64,000 nucleotides of DNA from an uncultured Saccharospirillaceae bacterium (GCA_947503895.1 CANNFT010000010.1:124001-188000); one strand, 5' to 3'; shown: positions 45,184-54,029, numbered from the stretch's first letter. Made by a program: numbers and translations. Notes: a model not told the origin generated them from the sequence alone.

Positions 45184-45516
45184 CTAACTAAAGAGGGTGT
45201 GGGCCTGCGCTAAGAGAGGTTCCAGCTGTTGTCGAGTGTTTGTCCGCAGTACTTCGCCAGACAGTGTTTCCTCTAGGTCACTAAAGGCTTCGTGCATAAG
45301 TGAAGGCTTACACACTATAACCTCGTAGGCATAGTGGTGGTCTTGGACGGATATTTTCGTGAGTTCTGTGACTTCATTCTGCAGCAAGCGGATAACGTTA
45401 AAGCATTGATCTTTCACATCAACAGAATTGGTTTCCCAATATACATTCTCCATCATTTCCAGTAATTCGCTGATGAAAATGGAGGCTTGGGTAATGGTTG
45501 TGGTGCTCATATCCAT
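45184..45516 (-). CDS. small helical protein of unknown function
   Basis: This 110-residue acidic, mostly helical protein has no signal peptide or membrane segment. It has two cysteines (about 38 and 69) and a central HHYAYEVIVCKPSLM segment. The ribosome site GCGGA is weak. It lies between yeiP and the thioesterase gene, which point away from each other. I do not recognise a family. Confidence 0.5.
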   Translation of the reverse strand: MDMSTTTITQASIFISELLEMMENVYWETNSVDVKDQCFNVIRLLQNEVTELTKISVQDHHYAYEVIVCKPSLMHEAFSDLEETLSGEVLRTNTRQQLEPLLAQAHTLFS

Positions 45517-45656
45517 TTATCCGCTTGGTTTTTCAATAAGCTTAGTCAGTATTGGGTGGTTTTGCCCACAACGATTCTGGTCGTTCCCGTCATTGTTGTT
45601 CGAAGATTTGGACGTTAACGTGTGGATTTGCAGCATGACGAATCCATAAAAATGTT

Positions 45657-46115
45657 ATGGATGATAAGAGGTTAGAGAATATAGCGATGGCAAAATTGTC
45701 TGCGCAGCAGTTACAACAGTTTTTGGATAAAGAATTCCCCCAGTCAAACTTAGTGATCGAAGCCGCCGGTGAGATGGGGTCACGGATTCGTTTACCCATG
45801 AAAGATGCAGCACCTTATCTAAGACCAGGGGGTACGATCTCTGGTCCGACGATGATGACAATGGCGGATACGGCAATGTACATGGCCATTATGGCCGAAT
45901 TGGGGCCGGTGGCGATGGCTGTGACCACCAACTTAAATATAAACTTCATCAGCAAACCCAGCCCAGTGGACATGATTGCTGAGGCAGAGCTGTTTAAAAT
46001 TGGTAAACGCTTGGCGTTGGGTGAAGTACGCGTTTATTCCGAAGGGAAGGCGGAGATGGTGGCCCATGCGACCTGCACATACGCCATCCCAGAGAGTGCT
46101 GCACCTTCAGCCTGA
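45657..46115 (+). CDS. PaaI-type hotdog-fold thioesterase
   Basis: This 152-residue hotdog-fold protein has the strand and helix signature GGTISGPTMMTMADTAMYMAIM, split here as GGTISGPTMM and MADTAMYMAI, where Asp in the helix and the preceding Gly/Ser-rich loop form the acyl-CoA active site of PaaI enzymes. The last strand MVAHATCTYAIP closes the fold. It probably hydrolyses an acyl-CoA thioester of unknown chain length. The start could also be an internal ATG at 45687. It is convergent with the DUF4442 gene. Confidence 0.85.
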   Translation: MDDKRLENIAMAKLSAQQLQQFLDKEFPQSNLVIEAAGEMGSRIRLPMKDAAPYLRPGGTISGPTMMTMADTAMYMAIMAELGPVAMAVTTNLNINFISKPSPVDMIAEAELFKIGKRLALGEVRVYSEGKAEMVAHATCTYAIPESAAPSA

Positions 46116-46280
46116 ACGGCCACAGGCAGGATCAAATCTTTGCTGTCCTCAAGCTAAGGCGTGCATATTACGCGCTCTCTTTATTGAGCCCTCAATCGCA
46201 GTGTCTTCGTCTTTGGTGGCCAAAATCACTGTACCACTACAAACCGATTATCAACCATCATAAAACCGTCAGAAGCGTGG

Positions 46281-46757
46281 CTATTCAGCATCACGCTTTT
46301 TACGGATGTAGAGGACTTTTTTGGCCGTAGCGACCAGTTTCCCTTGCTCGTCTTTGATGTCCACTGTGAAGGTTGGAAGGTACTTTTGTCCATTTGCCGT
46401 CTTCTCGCGAATGGTCTCTAGTTCTTGCTCAGTGACTTCAAAATGTGCAGTCACGGTGCCGCGTCCTGGGCTGATAAATTCGATCTCTGCAGATTTATCC
46501 CAGACCACATAGTCTCTTCCAATGCGGTTCATAATGAGCAACATATGGAAAGGGTCAATCATTGAATAGAGGCTGCCACCAAAATGCGTACCGACGTAGT
46601 TGCGATTGTACCAACGCAGTGGCATGTCGACGGTTGCGCTGGTGAAGTCATCTGCCAGATGTCGAACTTTGACCCCCGCGCCTCGGTATGGCCCATACCA
46701 ATTCAGAAAAATGCGCAAAAATTTAGGCTGATTTAAATAGGTTTTTAGAGATTTCAA
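46281..46757 (-). CDS. DUF4442 hotdog-fold protein
   Basis: This 158-residue protein has a single hotdog fold: YVGTHFGGSLYSMIDPFHMLLI is the long-helix region (shown here in part as HFGGSLYSMIDP), followed by the strand EIEFISPGRGTVTAHF. It matches DUF4442 proteins, likely thioesterases of unknown substrate. The start is unclear: this open frame begins at a TTG with no ribosome site, and each copy of a 22-bp duplication just upstream contains an out-of-frame ATG. A GTG or other non-standard start inside the frame cannot be excluded. Confidence 0.8.
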   Translation of the reverse strand: MKSLKTYLNQPKFLRIFLNWYGPYRGAGVKVRHLADDFTSATVDMPLRWYNRNYVGTHFGGSLYSMIDPFHMLLIMNRIGRDYVVWDKSAEIEFISPGRGTVTAHFEVTEQELETIREKTANGQKYLPTFTVDIKDEQGKLVATAKKVLYIRKKRDAE

Positions 46758-46793
46758 AACAGGACACTCATGATTTCAAAACAGGACACTCAT
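46750..46793. repeat. perfect 22-bp tandem duplication at start of DUF4442 gene
   Basis: Two identical 22-base units, 46750-46771 and 46772-46793, lie head to tail and overlap the 5' end of the minus-strand gene. Each carries an out-of-frame ATG followed four codons later by a stop. The 22-bp unit shifts frame, so the duplication cannot just add residues. Confidence 0.9.
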
Positions 46794-46941
46794 CGTTGGG
46801 CATCTTTTATTGTGGCGTAAATTATCCGTTTTTTTGACGATTCATACCACTGATTTGTAGAAGACGGCTTTGTCGACCCTAGAATGCGCAGGTATCGGCA
46901 TACCCATTTAAACAGTGTAGGCAGAATTAGGAGTTCGACGA

Positions 46942-47727
46942 CTAGGCTGGCTCGATGTGAATGAGCGCTTGCTGGGAAGGTTGGCTGATGGAGTCGTAAA
47001 TGGCTTGTTTCGATTTCGATGCTAACTGTTTGCGGTCAAGCTTGCGAGCATCTAACAGTGGCAGATAGTGGATTTCGGCTCTCACACTGTTAGCGCCCGC
47101 CACACGAATGAGGCTATCAATGATGCTTTCTTCACCCACAAATGGAGCCGCCGTGGAGCGATCGCCGTGTTCATCGTAAAAACAAATCGCCACCGGTTGA
47201 ACGTACTTTTCTTCACGCACGGCGAGCTCAAACATCATGGGGTAAAAAGGCAACAGCTCGTCGCCCATGGTGGTCGTGCCTTCAGGAAACACCAATAATG
47301 ATTGGCCTCGTTGCAAGACTTTTTGTCCTTCCGGTAAATCTCGGTAGACCGCGAATTTATTTTCTCGGTGAATGTAAAATGTGCCTAGGGCACGACTGAC
47401 AAACCCAAAGATTGGCCATTTCTTAACTTCTGACTTCGCTATAAAGCTATAGGGCTGCTGACTTAGCAGCAATACAATTTCAATCCAACTAATATGATTC
47501 GCTACAACGAGATGTCCGGGTGCACAGGGCTTACCGATAATATCGTATTTTATGTTAAAGCAGGCGCAGCACCGACGACAAAAGAACGCCAAAATGGCTT
47601 CCCTGATGCCCGCCTTCCATGTTCCCAAGCGAGGGATGGCGTACACGGCTGGCACGCAGATAGCGAGCGTTATTACCCAAATCAGAGCGTGTATTAAACG
47701 GAATACGCGTCGAAATTCAATAAACAC
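46942..47727 (-). CDS. olsA: lyso-ornithine lipid O-acyltransferase, PlsC-type
   Basis: This 261-residue PlsC-type acyltransferase has an N-terminal hydrophobic segment (9-35). The catalytic box is NHISWIE (His78, Glu83), with Glu where Asp is standard in HX4D, and the second motif is FPEGTTT (147-153). It lies 67 bases downstream of olsB on the same strand with no terminator between, the olsB-olsA order known in Pseudomonas. I therefore assign it the second acylation that makes ornithine lipid from the OlsB product. The start is a GTG. The Asp-to-Glu change at the active site should be checked before assuming full activity. Confidence 0.82.
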   Translation of the reverse strand: MFIEFRRVFRLIHALIWVITLAICVPAVYAIPRLGTWKAGIREAILAFFCRRCCACFNIKYDIIGKPCAPGHLVVANHISWIEIVLLLSQQPYSFIAKSEVKKWPIFGFVSRALGTFYIHRENKFAVYRDLPEGQKVLQRGQSLLVFPEGTTTMGDELLPFYPMMFELAVREEKYVQPVAICFYDEHGDRSTAAPFVGEESIIDSLIRVAGANSVRAEIHYLPLLDARKLDRKQLASKSKQAIYDSISQPSQQALIHIEPA

Positions 47728-47794
47728 ATTTTTGCCTTTACGCAGTTTTTATAAGGTGCATGAATTGATTTTAGGCGCTCAGTTCATTTGACAC

Positions 47795-48592
47795 CTAGGC
47801 AGCCCGAAGAAAATGTTTAAGATATCGCTGATTGATTTCCCGTCGATCCAGCAGGACGACGACATCCGCAACGTTAAATTCTTGATCCCAAAAAGCTTCG
47901 CCACAGGCCCGACAGCCAATGCGAAGGTAGGCTTTCAGCAGTGGCGGAATCAGAGATTTACCTTCTTGCTTCGTCTCGATGTTCGGAAGGCAGGCCTTGG
48001 GTATGACACGTTGTGTCTCGGGCGTGAAGTGTTTGTCGCGTAAGTAATTTATCACTGCTTGCGCGGTTGAGCCGCCATCGCTCAGCGAGATACTGGCGCA
48101 GCCCATCAAATAATCGGTTTGATGTTCAACCATAAACTGTCCGAGCCGAGCCCAAAGTAATGCGATCACCGCGCCGCTGCGAAAATCGGATGCCACGCAC
48201 GTGCGACCAATCTCCATATAAGACTTTCCCGGCACCAAAATTTGATGAATGTCGAATTCAGTTTGGGTATAGAACCCCCCGAGTGCGTGAGCCACATCAT
48301 CGGTGATGATACGACTGTATCCTACGATCTCATCTGTATCATCGTCTTTCACAATTAGGTGATAGCAATGGTCATCAAATTGATCCTTATCGATACCTTG
48401 TGATCCGCTTTGTAATTCGGCGCCCATGTCTTCGCTGAACACACGATAACGCAATTTCTGTGCTCTAAATATGTCATCCGGGTCTCGAGTGATCATGGCG
48501 CACAGCGGGGAGCGGTGTGGTCGGGTGATGTGTGGGGCGGTATTCGCGTTTGTATTGGAGGAATAAGCATTTGAAGCGAATGCAGTTTGCAT
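47795..48592 (-). CDS. olsB: ornithine N-alpha-acyltransferase (GNAT-like OlsB)
   Basis: This 265-residue GNAT-like acyltransferase of the OlsB/hemolysin-like family should attach a 3-hydroxyacyl chain to ornithine. The family run LRYRVFSEDMGAE, the ITDDVAHALGGFYTQTEFDI region, and MEIGRTCVASDFRSG with the following GRTC turn are diagnostic. The ATG at 48592 is preferred over a TTG six bases earlier because AGGA lies seven bases before it. It leads an olsB-olsA operon with a Pho-box promoter just upstream, which suggests induction when phosphate is scarce and ornithine lipid replaces phospholipid. Confidence 0.88.
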   Translation of the reverse strand: MQTAFASNAYSSNTNANTAPHITRPHRSPLCAMITRDPDDIFRAQKLRYRVFSEDMGAELQSGSQGIDKDQFDDHCYHLIVKDDDTDEIVGYSRIITDDVAHALGGFYTQTEFDIHQILVPGKSYMEIGRTCVASDFRSGAVIALLWARLGQFMVEHQTDYLMGCASISLSDGGSTAQAVINYLRDKHFTPETQRVIPKACLPNIETKQEGKSLIPPLLKAYLRIGCRACGEAFWDQEFNVADVVVLLDRREINQRYLKHFLRAA

Positions 48593-48622
48593 ATCCAATT
48601 CCTGCTGATGGGCAAAGTACTC

Positions 48623-48656
48623 AAATTAGGGGGTTGAGATGACAACCCCGTGACAA
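48623..48656 (-). promoter_or_regulatory. Pho-box promoter of olsB-olsA
   Basis: On the minus strand two direct 7-bp repeats, TTGTCAC and TTGTCAT, are separated by four bases (48639-48656), the 11-base period of a PhoB box. A -10 like TAATTT (48623-48628) follows after exactly ten bases, the normal distance in pho promoters, where the Pho box takes the place of the -35. No phoB gene is in the window. The functional inference rests on this spacing and on the known phosphate control of ornithine lipids. Confidence 0.7.
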
Positions 48657-48789
48657 AGACTTTTCAATTTCTTGTCAGTCGTGGGCTCCTACGCGGGCTC
48701 CTAAATACGTCGTCTTTTCCCGAGCTGCTACGCTCAATCCTATGACTCGTCAAACTACGTAGAACAGATTTTCAGAGGAGGCGTGCGGC

Positions 48790-49524
48790 ATGCTCTCTAT
48801 GAAATACGCAATACAAAACCTTCATTTAAGGGCAATGAATAGCCGATGGGTACGAAAGATGAGCCTGCACATTAACAGTAACGCTCAGAAGCATCGGCTA
48901 GCGGTTTTGGGGTCTAAATGGCGGGCATGGATAGCCCTGTCGTGCGCACTCATGATAATGCCAGTCGAAGCGGCGACGGTGACTAAGCCAACAGAAGCCC
49001 AAATTGCACAAGTTTTTAACCAATACTATGGCCAAAAGCTGATGTTTTTTAAGCCGGTGGAGGTGCCTCAAGAAGTTGAGCGCATCCATAAAAGCTTAGT
49101 GGCTGAACTGGATCAATGGGTCAAATTAGATTTGCTGACACGCAAAAATTCCCGGTTTTTAGCAGAAAAAATGATGTACGGTGAGCCGCGTATGGTGAGT
49201 GTAGGGGGGTTTCAATATGACCTAAATCCCGACAACCCTTGGGTGAGTCAGCAGGGTTTCTTTTATGGACGACCGAAACTCAAAGAAGTTTTCACCGTTT
49301 CACCGCCCTCTGAAATTGCCGCAGAGATCGTGTGTGAAGTTTACCTTTCGTGGTACGTCGTCGATCAACCAGACTGGATCAATAAAATAGATATAAAACA
49401 GTATCGGCTTTTAAAGCGAGCGTCAGAGTCTTTTAAACAACCGTTTGAAAAGCGAATCTATCTTGTATTTACAGAAAATCGCTGGAAATTATGGACAACT
49501 AAAGGAGAACAAAAACTTTTCTGA
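48790..49524 (+). CDS. hypothetical exported protein
   Basis: This 244-residue protein has a long basic n-region and a hydrophobic segment at about 47-58 ending PVEAA, a likely signal or anchor. The ribosome site AGAGGAGG upstream of the ATG is strong, so the long n-region may be real. An internal ATG (48859) would shorten it. The mature part is mixed alpha/beta with many Tyr/Trp residues. It is divergent from olsB, so the Pho-box region lies between them. No family was recognised. Confidence 0.6.
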   Translation: MLSMKYAIQNLHLRAMNSRWVRKMSLHINSNAQKHRLAVLGSKWRAWIALSCALMIMPVEAATVTKPTEAQIAQVFNQYYGQKLMFFKPVEVPQEVERIHKSLVAELDQWVKLDLLTRKNSRFLAEKMMYGEPRMVSVGGFQYDLNPDNPWVSQQGFFYGRPKLKEVFTVSPPSEIAAEIVCEVYLSWYVVDQPDWINKIDIKQYRLLKRASESFKQPFEKRIYLVFTENRWKLWTTKGEQKLF

Positions 49525-49656
49525 TAAACTGACCTTTTATGACCATGCATATGAATTACTTGATCAAATGGTCAAATAATAATATAACTTTTCATTGCAT
49601 ATTTACCTCAGGCAAACTGAGTGCATATAACTAAAACTGCTGAGTGACACTGAATT

Positions 49657-50832
49657 ATGACACGTTCCTTTATACCCCCTGTTCGCACCTTGATGGGCCC
49701 AGGTCCTTCTGATGTCAATCCCCGTATCCTCGAAGCACTCAGTCGCCCAACCGTCGGCCATCTGGACAGCGCTTTCGTCGGATTAATGGACGAAATTAAG
49801 CAGTTGCTGCAATTCGCTTTTAAAACGAATAATGCGCTCACTATGCCGATTTCAGCGCCTGGTTCTGCGGGCATGGAATCTTGCTTTGTTAACTTATTGG
49901 AACCAGGTGATAAAGTCATCGTTTGCCAAAACGGCGTGTTTGGCGGCCGTATGAAAGAAAACGTTGAGCGTTGCGGTGCGACTGCCGTCATGGTTCAAGA
50001 TGACTGGGGTAAGCCGGTTGATGTTCAGAAGGTCGAAGAGGCACTGAAAGCAAATCCAGATGCTAAGGTCTTAGCGTTTGTTCATGCTGAAACGTCTACC
50101 GGTGTACGCAGTGATGCCAAAACTTTGTGTGCCTTGGCCAAGCAACATGATTGCCTAACCATCGTCGACACGGTGACATCCTTAGGTGGTATCGAATTGG
50201 ATATCGACGGCTGGGGCGCTGATGCGGTGTATTCTGGCAGCCAAAAATGTTTGTCCTGTGTACCGGGTATTTCACCTGTTACATTCAGCGAAAAAGCCGT
50301 TGAAGTGATCAAAAATCGCACACATAAAGTGCAAAGCTGGTTCTTAGATATGGATCTCGTGATGGGATACTGGGGTGGCGGTGTTAAACGTGCCTATCAC
50401 CATACTGCACCGGTTAACGCTTTGTATGCCTTACATGAGTCTTTGGTGATTTTAGAAGAAGAAGGGCTGCAAAATGCGTGGGACCGCCATGCGTTAAATC
50501 ATAAAGCGCTGGTTGCAGGGCTTGAAGCCATGGGTCTGAGTTTGCCAGTTGATCCTAAATACCGTCTGCCTCAGTTGAACCTTGTGACGATTCCAGAAGG
50601 CGTTGATGACGCAAAAGTGCGTGGCTTATTGATGGAAAAATACAGCCTAGAAATTGGCGCGGGATTAGGTGCATTAGCCGGCAAAGCATGGCGAATTGGC
50701 TTAATGGGCTTCGGTGCAAACCAGAAAAATGTGTTGTTCTGCTTAGGCGCGTTAGAAGCTGTCTTGTTAGAAGTAGGAGCCGATATTCAAGCGGGAGCGG
50801 CAGTTAAAGCAGCGAATACTATTTATGGATGA
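49657..50832 (+). CDS. class V aminotransferase, serine/alanine-glyoxylate type
   Basis: This 391-residue pyridoxal-phosphate transaminase of the AGXT/SGAT branch begins with FIPPVRTLMGPGPSDVNPR, a signature of this branch (shown here in part as LMGPGPSDVNPR). Lys197 in YSGSQKCLS is the cofactor lysine, with the DTVTSLGG loop of the cofactor site before it. The likely reaction is serine or alanine plus glyoxylate to hydroxypyruvate or pyruvate plus glycine, but the donor is not decided by sequence. It has a clear terminator at 50857 and appears to be monocistronic. No ribosome site was visible. Confidence 0.88.
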   Translation: MTRSFIPPVRTLMGPGPSDVNPRILEALSRPTVGHLDSAFVGLMDEIKQLLQFAFKTNNALTMPISAPGSAGMESCFVNLLEPGDKVIVCQNGVFGGRMKENVERCGATAVMVQDDWGKPVDVQKVEEALKANPDAKVLAFVHAETSTGVRSDAKTLCALAKQHDCLTIVDTVTSLGGIELDIDGWGADAVYSGSQKCLSCVPGISPVTFSEKAVEVIKNRTHKVQSWFLDMDLVMGYWGGGVKRAYHHTAPVNALYALHESLVILEEEGLQNAWDRHALNHKALVAGLEAMGLSLPVDPKYRLPQLNLVTIPEGVDDAKVRGLLMEKYSLEIGAGLGALAGKAWRIGLMGFGANQKNVLFCLGALEAVLLEVGADIQAGAAVKAANTIYG

Positions 50833-50856
50833 GAGTTAGTCTGATTTTATGATGAT

Positions 50857-50882
50857 AAAAAGCGCCTTTGTGGCGCTTTTTT
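50857..50882 (+). terminator. terminator after aminotransferase gene
   Basis: The stem AAAAGCGCC / GGCGCTTTT with a TTTGT loop is followed by T. Confidence 0.9.
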
Positions 50883-50974
50883 GTATTTTTATTCTACGAA
50901 ACTATTTAAGTCGACCATCTTTGACCACAATTGTCTGCTAATGTTAAGCAACCAAATATGCTGAGCATTATACG

Positions 50975-52108
50975 ATGAATGACTCTGAATTATTAAGACG
51001 GCAAAAAAATGCGCTGGTTAAACAGTATTCAGCGAGAAGCAATTTAAAAGCCTACATTCAAATCGTTGTTACCCTTTTCCCATTCTTCTTTTTACTTTAT
51101 ATATCTTCACACAGTTTTTATGAAAACCCTTGGCTGGCTTTGATAGCGTGCACTATATGGATATTCTTTGTTCTACGCGTGTTTGTCATGATGCACGACT
51201 GTGGACATGGATGCTTATTTAATCATTCTGCCCCCAACCGAATAGTAGGGTTTGTCTTGGGCGTGCTCTGTGGTGTGCCTCAATATGTTTGGTCAAAGCA
51301 TCATGATTATCACCATGCAACGAATGGTAACTGGCAAAAATATCAAGGGCCTCTGAGCGTTTTATCTTCAACTGAATATTTAAATCTTGATGCGAAAGGT
51401 AAGAAAGCCTACAAAAACAACCGCAATATATTATTGGCACCTTTCGGCGGGTTTCTGTACTTTATCTTTAATCCACGATTCACTTTTTTCAAGGGAACCC
51501 TTGACTGTTGTATTCACCTCGTCAAACAAAAATGGCAGCATCCGCATTTATCGATAAGCTCGCACGTTCAAACGTTTAAAACGCAGTATTGGAATACATG
51601 GCGAGAATATGCTCATATGGCAGCGAATAACATCGTCTTGTTATTAAGCTGGACAGCGGCGAGCTATTACTTTGGCGTCATTGAATTTTTTACGGTTTAC
51701 ATTATAGGTCTCTCAGTGGCGGGTGGAATCGGCATTATATTGTTTACGGTTCAGCATAATTTTGAAGGTTCGTATGCTGCAGGAGATAAAGGCTGGAATT
51801 ACTTTACAGCGGCCTTGCAAGGAACAAGCTACCTAAAGCTTCCACTAGTCCTTCAGTGGTTTACGGCAAACATCGGCTACCATCATATTCATCACCTTTC
51901 TGCCAGAATTCCCAGCTATAACCTAGTTCAATGTCATAATGAAAATCACTCGTTATTTAAAGGCGTTAAACGATTAACTATTCGTGATATTCCAGCAGCA
52001 TTCAAACACATTATATGGGATGAAGAAAAACAACAGTTAATCAGCATTGAACAATGCGAACAGCAAAATGATTTGAACCTTCGAAACGCAAAGCAAGTGA
52101 TGAATTAA
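50975..52108 (+). CDS. membrane fatty-acid desaturase (omega/DesA type)
   Basis: This 377-residue membrane diiron desaturase has the three boxes HDCGH (74-78), HHDYHH (109-114, as HHDYHH) and HHIHH (303-307). The HDCGHxxLF context belongs to the acyl-lipid delta-12/omega-3 and DesA group, distinct from the delta-9 type gene at 11088. Hydrophobic segments flank the boxes (about 30-45, 52-70, 220-240 and 245-262). It would add a further double bond to membrane acyl chains. It is followed after 218 bases by an alpha/beta hydrolase gene, which may be unrelated. Confidence 0.85.
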   Translation: MNDSELLRRQKNALVKQYSARSNLKAYIQIVVTLFPFFFLLYISSHSFYENPWLALIACTIWIFFVLRVFVMMHDCGHGCLFNHSAPNRIVGFVLGVLCGVPQYVWSKHHDYHHATNGNWQKYQGPLSVLSSTEYLNLDAKGKKAYKNNRNILLAPFGGFLYFIFNPRFTFFKGTLDCCIHLVKQKWQHPHLSISSHVQTFKTQYWNTWREYAHMAANNIVLLLSWTAASYYFGVIEFFTVYIIGLSVAGGIGIILFTVQHNFEGSYAAGDKGWNYFTAALQGTSYLKLPLVLQWFTANIGYHHIHHLSARIPSYNLVQCHNENHSLFKGVKRLTIRDIPAAFKHIIWDEEKQQLISIEQCEQQNDLNLRNAKQVMN

Positions 52109-52326
52109 CATCGTATTTAAAATACCTTTCGGTCGATATAGGTCGCATTCGACTAACCGTATCTTAGTTTTAAAATGGTTAATCCTTGGGTCTACTGCCT
52201 AGCGCCACCACCGTTCCCCAGCATTACGCTTATGAACTTGGTCAAACGCTTATTTCTCCGCTGTGGGTAGGCGAATACGGAGAGTTACTCGTCAATGTAA
52301 ATGGATTAATCTGTCTATAGGTGTAA

Positions 52327-53034
52327 TTGGCAGTGAGTGAAAAGGTGGAAACGACGAATATTATTCTTATGCCTGGGCTAGACGGAACGGGTTTGCTTTT
52401 CAATGAGTTAATCGAGCAGCTGTGTAATGAATCACGGGTGAAGTGTATCAATTTGAATGAATTAAAAGGGCGGTCATACTCGGAACTAGCACAAGAAATT
52501 GCGTATCAATTACCGACGCAGCGATTTGTTTTAGTAGCAGAATCATATTCTGGAGCGATTGCATATGAACTGTTCAAGCTTGTTCCGAATAAAATTGAGC
52601 ATCTTATTTTTATAGCCAGCTTCGTTTCTCGGCCTTCATTAATGTCTAAGTGGGCGCAGTTTATTCCAATTTCATTCATTCATTTGTTGGCTCGAAGAAA
52701 ATGGTTGGTTGAAGTATTCTGCTTTGGTCGAACGATAAATGATGTTGAATTCTCTATATTTCGATCAGCTTTAGCTGAATGCCCGAACGACCTTATTAAG
52801 AAAAGACTAGAGTATATTTCGAACCTTCAGACGCCAACTGAAATATTTGATATTCAAACAACGTATATCCGTCCAAAAAATGATATTTTAATATCAAAAA
52901 CAGCGGTAGATACAATACAGAGACTCTACCCAAGCACTAAAGTGATTTCGCTTGAGGGCGGCCACTTTATCGCTCAAGCAAGCTCTAAGCGTTGTGCTGA
53001 AGTCATTAAAAAAATGATTTCGACGGGGCGCTGA
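52327..53034 (+). CDS. alpha/beta hydrolase
   Basis: This 235-residue alpha/beta hydrolase starts with an oxyanion-side loop MPGLDGTG. The nucleophile elbow is AESYSG (Ser in the middle), and a late acid RPKNDILIS and histidine in EGGHFIAQ complete the triad. There is no signal peptide. The substrate is unknown; small esters or thioesters are typical. The start is a TTG at 52327, or a GTG at 52333. It is the last ordinary gene before the accessory island. Confidence 0.72.
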   Translation: MAVSEKVETTNIILMPGLDGTGLLFNELIEQLCNESRVKCINLNELKGRSYSELAQEIAYQLPTQRFVLVAESYSGAIAYELFKLVPNKIEHLIFIASFVSRPSLMSKWAQFIPISFIHLLARRKWLVEVFCFGRTINDVEFSIFRSALAECPNDLIKKRLEYISNLQTPTEIFDIQTTYIRPKNDILISKTAVDTIQRLYPSTKVISLEGGHFIAQASSKRCAEVIKKMISTGR

Positions 53035-53111
53035 CTCTATAGTGTTAGGGTGAATGTCCCCATTATATTTCTGTAAAATTTAGAGGCTCATTAAGCCAGA
53101 CTGACGCGAAT

Positions 53112-53300
53112 ATGGGGCAGCCATTTACAATGTTTAAAGCAGAAGTAGATATCGAAGTTTTCGAGAATAATCTGTACCCTGATCGGGTATCGGGTCATGC
53201 TGGTACGAATATTGTTACAGCAGAAACAAATATTGATTTGGGTATTGTGAACGCTAGTGTTGTAGAAAATGGTGGAATTCAGGAGTTAGATACTAGATGA
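53112..53300 (+). CDS. orphan small protein, first of coupled pair
   Basis: This 62-residue protein is rich in Val, Asn and Thr with no membrane segment and no recognised motif. Its stop TGA overlaps the start of the next gene in an ATGA overlap, so the two are translated as a pair. Composition is AT-richer than the core genes to the left. No family was recognised. Confidence 0.5.
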   Translation: MGQPFTMFKAEVDIEVFENNLYPDRVSGHAGTNIVTAETNIDLGIVNASVVENGGIQELDTR

Positions 53301-53572
53301 TCCGTGATTACTATGTTGCAATAGAGTTTAATGAAAACGCATTGGCCTTCAAGTTGAACGAAGATTTCGGGTGTACTATACATTCTCGTAACTTCAAATA
53401 CTCCGCTATGATTGTTAAGTTGCCTGAGGAGCCAATTTTAAGCCAACCATTTGATTGTATTTTGCAATTTTTAGATGGTGCAGGAGCTTGCAAGGATTTG
53501 AAGGTGAGTGATAGTTTTCTGATTTATGTTGGAAGAATATGCATTGGGCGCGGTGAATTTTTGCTAAACTAG
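53297..53572 (+). CDS. orphan small protein, second of coupled pair
   Basis: This 91-residue mostly beta protein overlaps its partner gene by four bases, and it has two or three cysteines and no signal. The overlap and the small size would suit a toxin-immunity or antitoxin pair, but no toxin or immunity motif is visible, so this is only a possibility. It lies four bases before a palindromic repeat. Confidence 0.5.
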   Translation: MIRDYYVAIEFNENALAFKLNEDFGCTIHSRNFKYSAMIVKLPEEPILSQPFDCILQFLDGAGACKDLKVSDSFLIYVGRICIGRGEFLLN

Positions 53573-53575
53573 CCA

Positions 53576-53660
53576 GTAGGGTGCGCTGATCGGGATAAAC
53601 GATGTTTCCATAGGGTGTGTTAGACGCGAGTTTTACGAGTTTCGTAACGCACCATTTGTG
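53576..53660. repeat. palindromic REP-like repeat, copy A
   Basis: This 85-base element consists of a leader GTAGGGTGCGCTGATCGGGA and an imperfect palindrome (GGGTGTGTTAG... to ...CGTAACGCACC). Copy D at 56496 repeats the whole element in the same orientation. It directly follows the orphan gene pair. Confidence 0.85.
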
Positions 53661-53831
53661 CATTAAATACAATCCAATATTCACTATTTTTTGTTAATTA
53701 ATAAAACCTCATTCCCACGCAAAAAAATTACGTGACTGTTTGTATCTGGATTTCTTTTTCCCGAAATATACGACAAACCGTCCTTGTTTATGTGACTTGT
53801 TGGGCGGCCGAATGATTACTTGGTTTTGTTG

Positions 53832-53888
53832 TGACATATTAATGGTGCGTTACGCCGCCCGCGGGACTCTCGTCTAACGGCACCCTAC
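53832..53888. repeat. palindromic REP-like repeat, copy B (inverted)
   Basis: This 57-base element begins TGACATATTAATGGTGCG and ends ACGGCACCCTAC. It is the same palindrome family as copy A but in the opposite orientation. It differs from copy C in four positions only. Confidence 0.85.
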
Positions 53889-53920
53889 GTTTCGCGCTTT
53901 TGTATTGATCGGTTTTTATT

Positions 53921-53977
53921 TGACATATTAATGGTGCGTTACGCCGCTCGCGGGGCTCCCGTCTAACGACACCCTAC
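53921..53977. repeat. palindromic REP-like repeat, copy C (inverted)
   Basis: This 57-base direct copy of B lies 89 bases downstream of it and differs in four positions. The pair B-C and the pair A-D point in opposite directions, as in a BIME-type arrangement. Confidence 0.85.
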
Positions 53978-54029
53978 ACTTAACTCTTTTGATTTTGCCT
54001 TTCGATAATATAACTGCCTCGATACCAAA

